Below are positions 23,325-24,379 of a DNA stretch of 24,379 bases, piece after piece (positions within the stretch are counted from its first letter, which is position 1; each line of letters starts with the position of its first letter). Location of the stretch: positions 1-24,379 of the forward strand of contig CAKVPH010000026.1 in the NCBI GenBank assembly GCA_934796775.1. Reading direction: 5' to 3'. A program made the position numbers and the translations under genes. The stretch comes from an uncultured Clostridia bacterium (lineage in GTDB: Bacteria > Bacillota > Clostridia > Christensenellales > Borkfalkiaceae). A model generated the notes under the pieces. It had not been told where the DNA came from. It worked only from the letters and a program-made list of their open reading frames with translations, and ran no database searches.

Positions 23325-24104
23325 ATGGGAAGTTTTAAAAGATCTTTGTTGCTGAAAATATTTGCGTTTTTGGCAATCTCGGCTGCCTGCATAGGCTTAA
23401 CGGCTTGTCAGGATTTCGAAACTTCGCCGCTTGAAAGTACTAAGCCGCATTTGCATACATTTACGCATTATGACGGTAAAACTGCAACCTGTACCGAGGG
23501 TGGGTATAAAGCTTACGATGTTTGTTCGGGTTGCGGATATTCCACTTATGAAGAGATACCCGCTTACGGTCATACCGAAGTAATAGATAAAGGAGAGCCT
23601 GCAACTTGTATAAAGCCCGGTATAACGGACGGAAAACACTGCTCAGTTTGCAGCACAGTTTTAGTTAAGCAAGAAATTATTCCTGCAACAGGTCACACCT
23701 CAAGCGACTGGATAATAGATAAAGCTGTAACAAAAACGGAAAACGGTAAAAAACATAAAGAATGTACTATTTGCGGAGAAACAACCGAAACGGAAATTAT
23801 TCCCGCAACCGGTTCGATAGGTTTAAGTTATAGTATAAATGATGACGGAAAAACATGTTCTGTTACAGGCATAGGCGAATGTACGGATACAGAAGTATGT
23901 ATTCCGCAAGTTAATTCCGAAGGTTACATTGTTACGGCAATTGCACAAAATGCTTTTGAAAATTGCAACTTAGTCACAAAGTTTATTATACCTGAAAGTG
24001 TAACGTCAATAGGTGATTCTGCAATCAATAGTGAAAGGGATTTCCAAAAAACACAACAAAAAACACCAAATAACATAGAAAACAGCCTTCAAATGATAGC
24101 TTAA
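23325..24104 (+). CDS. Surface lipoprotein with CxxC repeats and a truncated BspA-like LRR
   Basis: Predicted surface lipoprotein of 259 residues. Residues 1-27 are a signal with lipobox LTAC, C28 being lipidated. Three repeats of about 40 residues follow (about 44-83, 84-124, 125-163), each with a CxxC pair (C67/C70, C106/C109, C147/C150) and ending in a GH or IPATG motif, a module often found in large surface proteins of gut Clostridia. Residues about 189-233 match one BspA-like leucine-rich repeat (VTAIAQNAFENCNLVTKFIIPESVTSIGDSA, split here: AFENC and IPESVTSIGDSA). Such proteins normally carry many repeats; here the sequence breaks off into SERDFQKTQQKTPNN and stops. No other frame continues the repeat. 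So it looks like a shortened gene, perhaps still expressed: it has a good promoter, AAAGGAGA (23309-23316) and a terminator. Confidence 0.8.
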   Translation: MGSFKRSLLLKIFAFLAISAACIGLTACQDFETSPLESTKPHLHTFTHYDGKTATCTEGGYKAYDVCSGCGYSTYEEIPAYGHTEVIDKGEPATCIKPGITDGKHCSVCSTVLVKQEIIPATGHTSSDWIIDKAVTKTENGKKHKECTICGETTETEIIPATGSIGLSYSINDDGKTCSVTGIGECTDTEVCIPQVNSEGYIVTAIAQNAFENCNLVTKFIIPESVTSIGDSAINSERDFQKTQQKTPNNIENSLQMIA

Positions 24105-24138
24105 AGTCGGATATTCGTAAAAGAACATCCGACTTTTT
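24103..24138 (+). terminator. Terminator of the lipoprotein gene
   Basis: AAAGTCGGAT (24103-24112) pairs perfectly with ATCCGACTTT (24127-24136), followed by TT and TAATTT. The stem includes the last bases of the stop codon. Confidence 0.88.
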
Positions 24139-24159
24139 AATTTAATATAAGAAACATAG

Positions 24160-24192
24160 GAGAGAACAAGGATAAATGTTCTCTCTTTTTTT
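24160..24192 (+). terminator. Second, orphan terminator
   Basis: GAGAGAACA (24160-24168) pairs with TGTTCTCTC (24177-24185) around an 8-base loop and is followed by seven bases of T-rich tract. No gene lies between it and the previous terminator 20 bases upstream, so it is either a back-up or the relic of a deleted or inserted segment. Confidence 0.85.
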
Positions 24193-24269
24193 ATGCCGTT
24201 TTGAGGGGTGATTTTCTATTTACGGTGAGAAAAATTATAATATTAACAGTAAATCGAAAGGAGTTTTCA

Positions 24270-24379
24270 ATGAAATATAAAGATTGGTTAGACGTATGGT
24301 TCGCGAATTACATAGAGCCTTCGTCTAAAACGAAAACGTGCGAAAGATATTCGGAGATTATCGAAAAGCACTTGAAGGT
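24270..24379 (+). CDS. Start of a tyrosine recombinase (integrase), cut by the window edge
   Basis: Only 36 codons are visible. The sequence begins MKYKDWLDVWFANY and continues with PSSKTKTCERYSEIIEKHL, matching the N-terminal SAM-like core-binding domain of phage-type integrases (WL--W---Y---S-KT---Y---I--HL). The catalytic domain lies beyond the window, so the class cannot be fixed. AAAGGAG (24257-24263) precedes the ATG by six bases. It probably marks the end of an integrated element extending to the right. Confidence 0.7.
   Translation, partial: MKYKDWLDVWFANYIEPSSKTKTCERYSEIIEKHLK

Noticed and set aside
1..24379. CRISPR arrays, tRNA or rRNA genes, toxin-antitoxin pairs or defence islands
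   Set aside because: No regularly spaced repeats, no tRNA-like cloverleaf and no matching gene families were seen; the dispersed element copies are kilobases apart and not an array.

Overview
The window looks like the chromosome of a low-to-moderate G+C, Gram-positive-type member of the Firmicutes, most likely an uncultured gut Clostridia lineage. The reasons are RNase Y, HPr kinase, a single-chain GlyRS, a YlbJ-type protein next to rsmD and coaD, a lysine riboswitch, TTGACA/TATAAT-like promoters with 17-bp spacers, AGGAGG-type ribosome sites, and intergenic hairpin repeats of the kind common in gut Clostridia. The lineage assignment is inference; no rRNA or tRNA gene is present.

Layout. 1-241 is a stack of intergenic repeats. 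242-2149 encodes a large pilin-like surface protein with a beta-helix/GLUG-like body. 2344-3726 (minus) is glyS, convergent with it. 3836-6727 is a lysine-riboswitch unit: promoter, L-box aptamer, two intrinsic terminators, a fused binding-protein/permease and its ATPase, read here as a lysine importer. 7001-8785 is rny with its own promoter. 8908-14445 is a run of plus-strand genes: a small unknown membrane protein, uvrC, hprK, an alr-like gene and an rsmD-coaD gene fusion. 14451-15419 (minus) is ylbJ-like and shares a very short divergent promoter region with rarA (15462-16817). Then come dgt (16902-18134), a three-gene redox set (GlpA-like and GlpB-like flavoproteins and a DUF1667 protein, 18168-21305), a LysR-type regulator overlapping a YfcE-type phosphoesterase (21461-22953), a short lipoprotein with a remnant of a BspA-like leucine-rich repeat (23325-24104), and at the right edge the start of a tyrosine-recombinase gene (24270 onward).

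Most of the window is core housekeeping: translation (glyS, rsmD), RNA decay (rny), repair and replication stress (uvrC, rarA), nucleotide pool control (dgt), carbon control (hprK), cell wall (alr) and CoA synthesis (coaD). The accessory edges carry the two predicted surface proteins, several repeats and the integrase.

The most interesting unexplained signal is a short intergenic element with the core GATAATCRACCTATAGGC. It occurs five times, always in non-coding DNA; three copies lie a few tens of bases past an intrinsic terminator and upstream of the next gene, and the two best plus-strand copies resemble each other over about 75 bp. Other points are the riboswitch-controlled transporter with two tandem terminators, the RsmD-CoaD fusion, the 42-bp rarA/ylbJ intergenic region that seems to hold two superimposed promoters and no ribosome sites, an Alr with an aberrant C-terminus, and the truncated lipoprotein next to an integrase.
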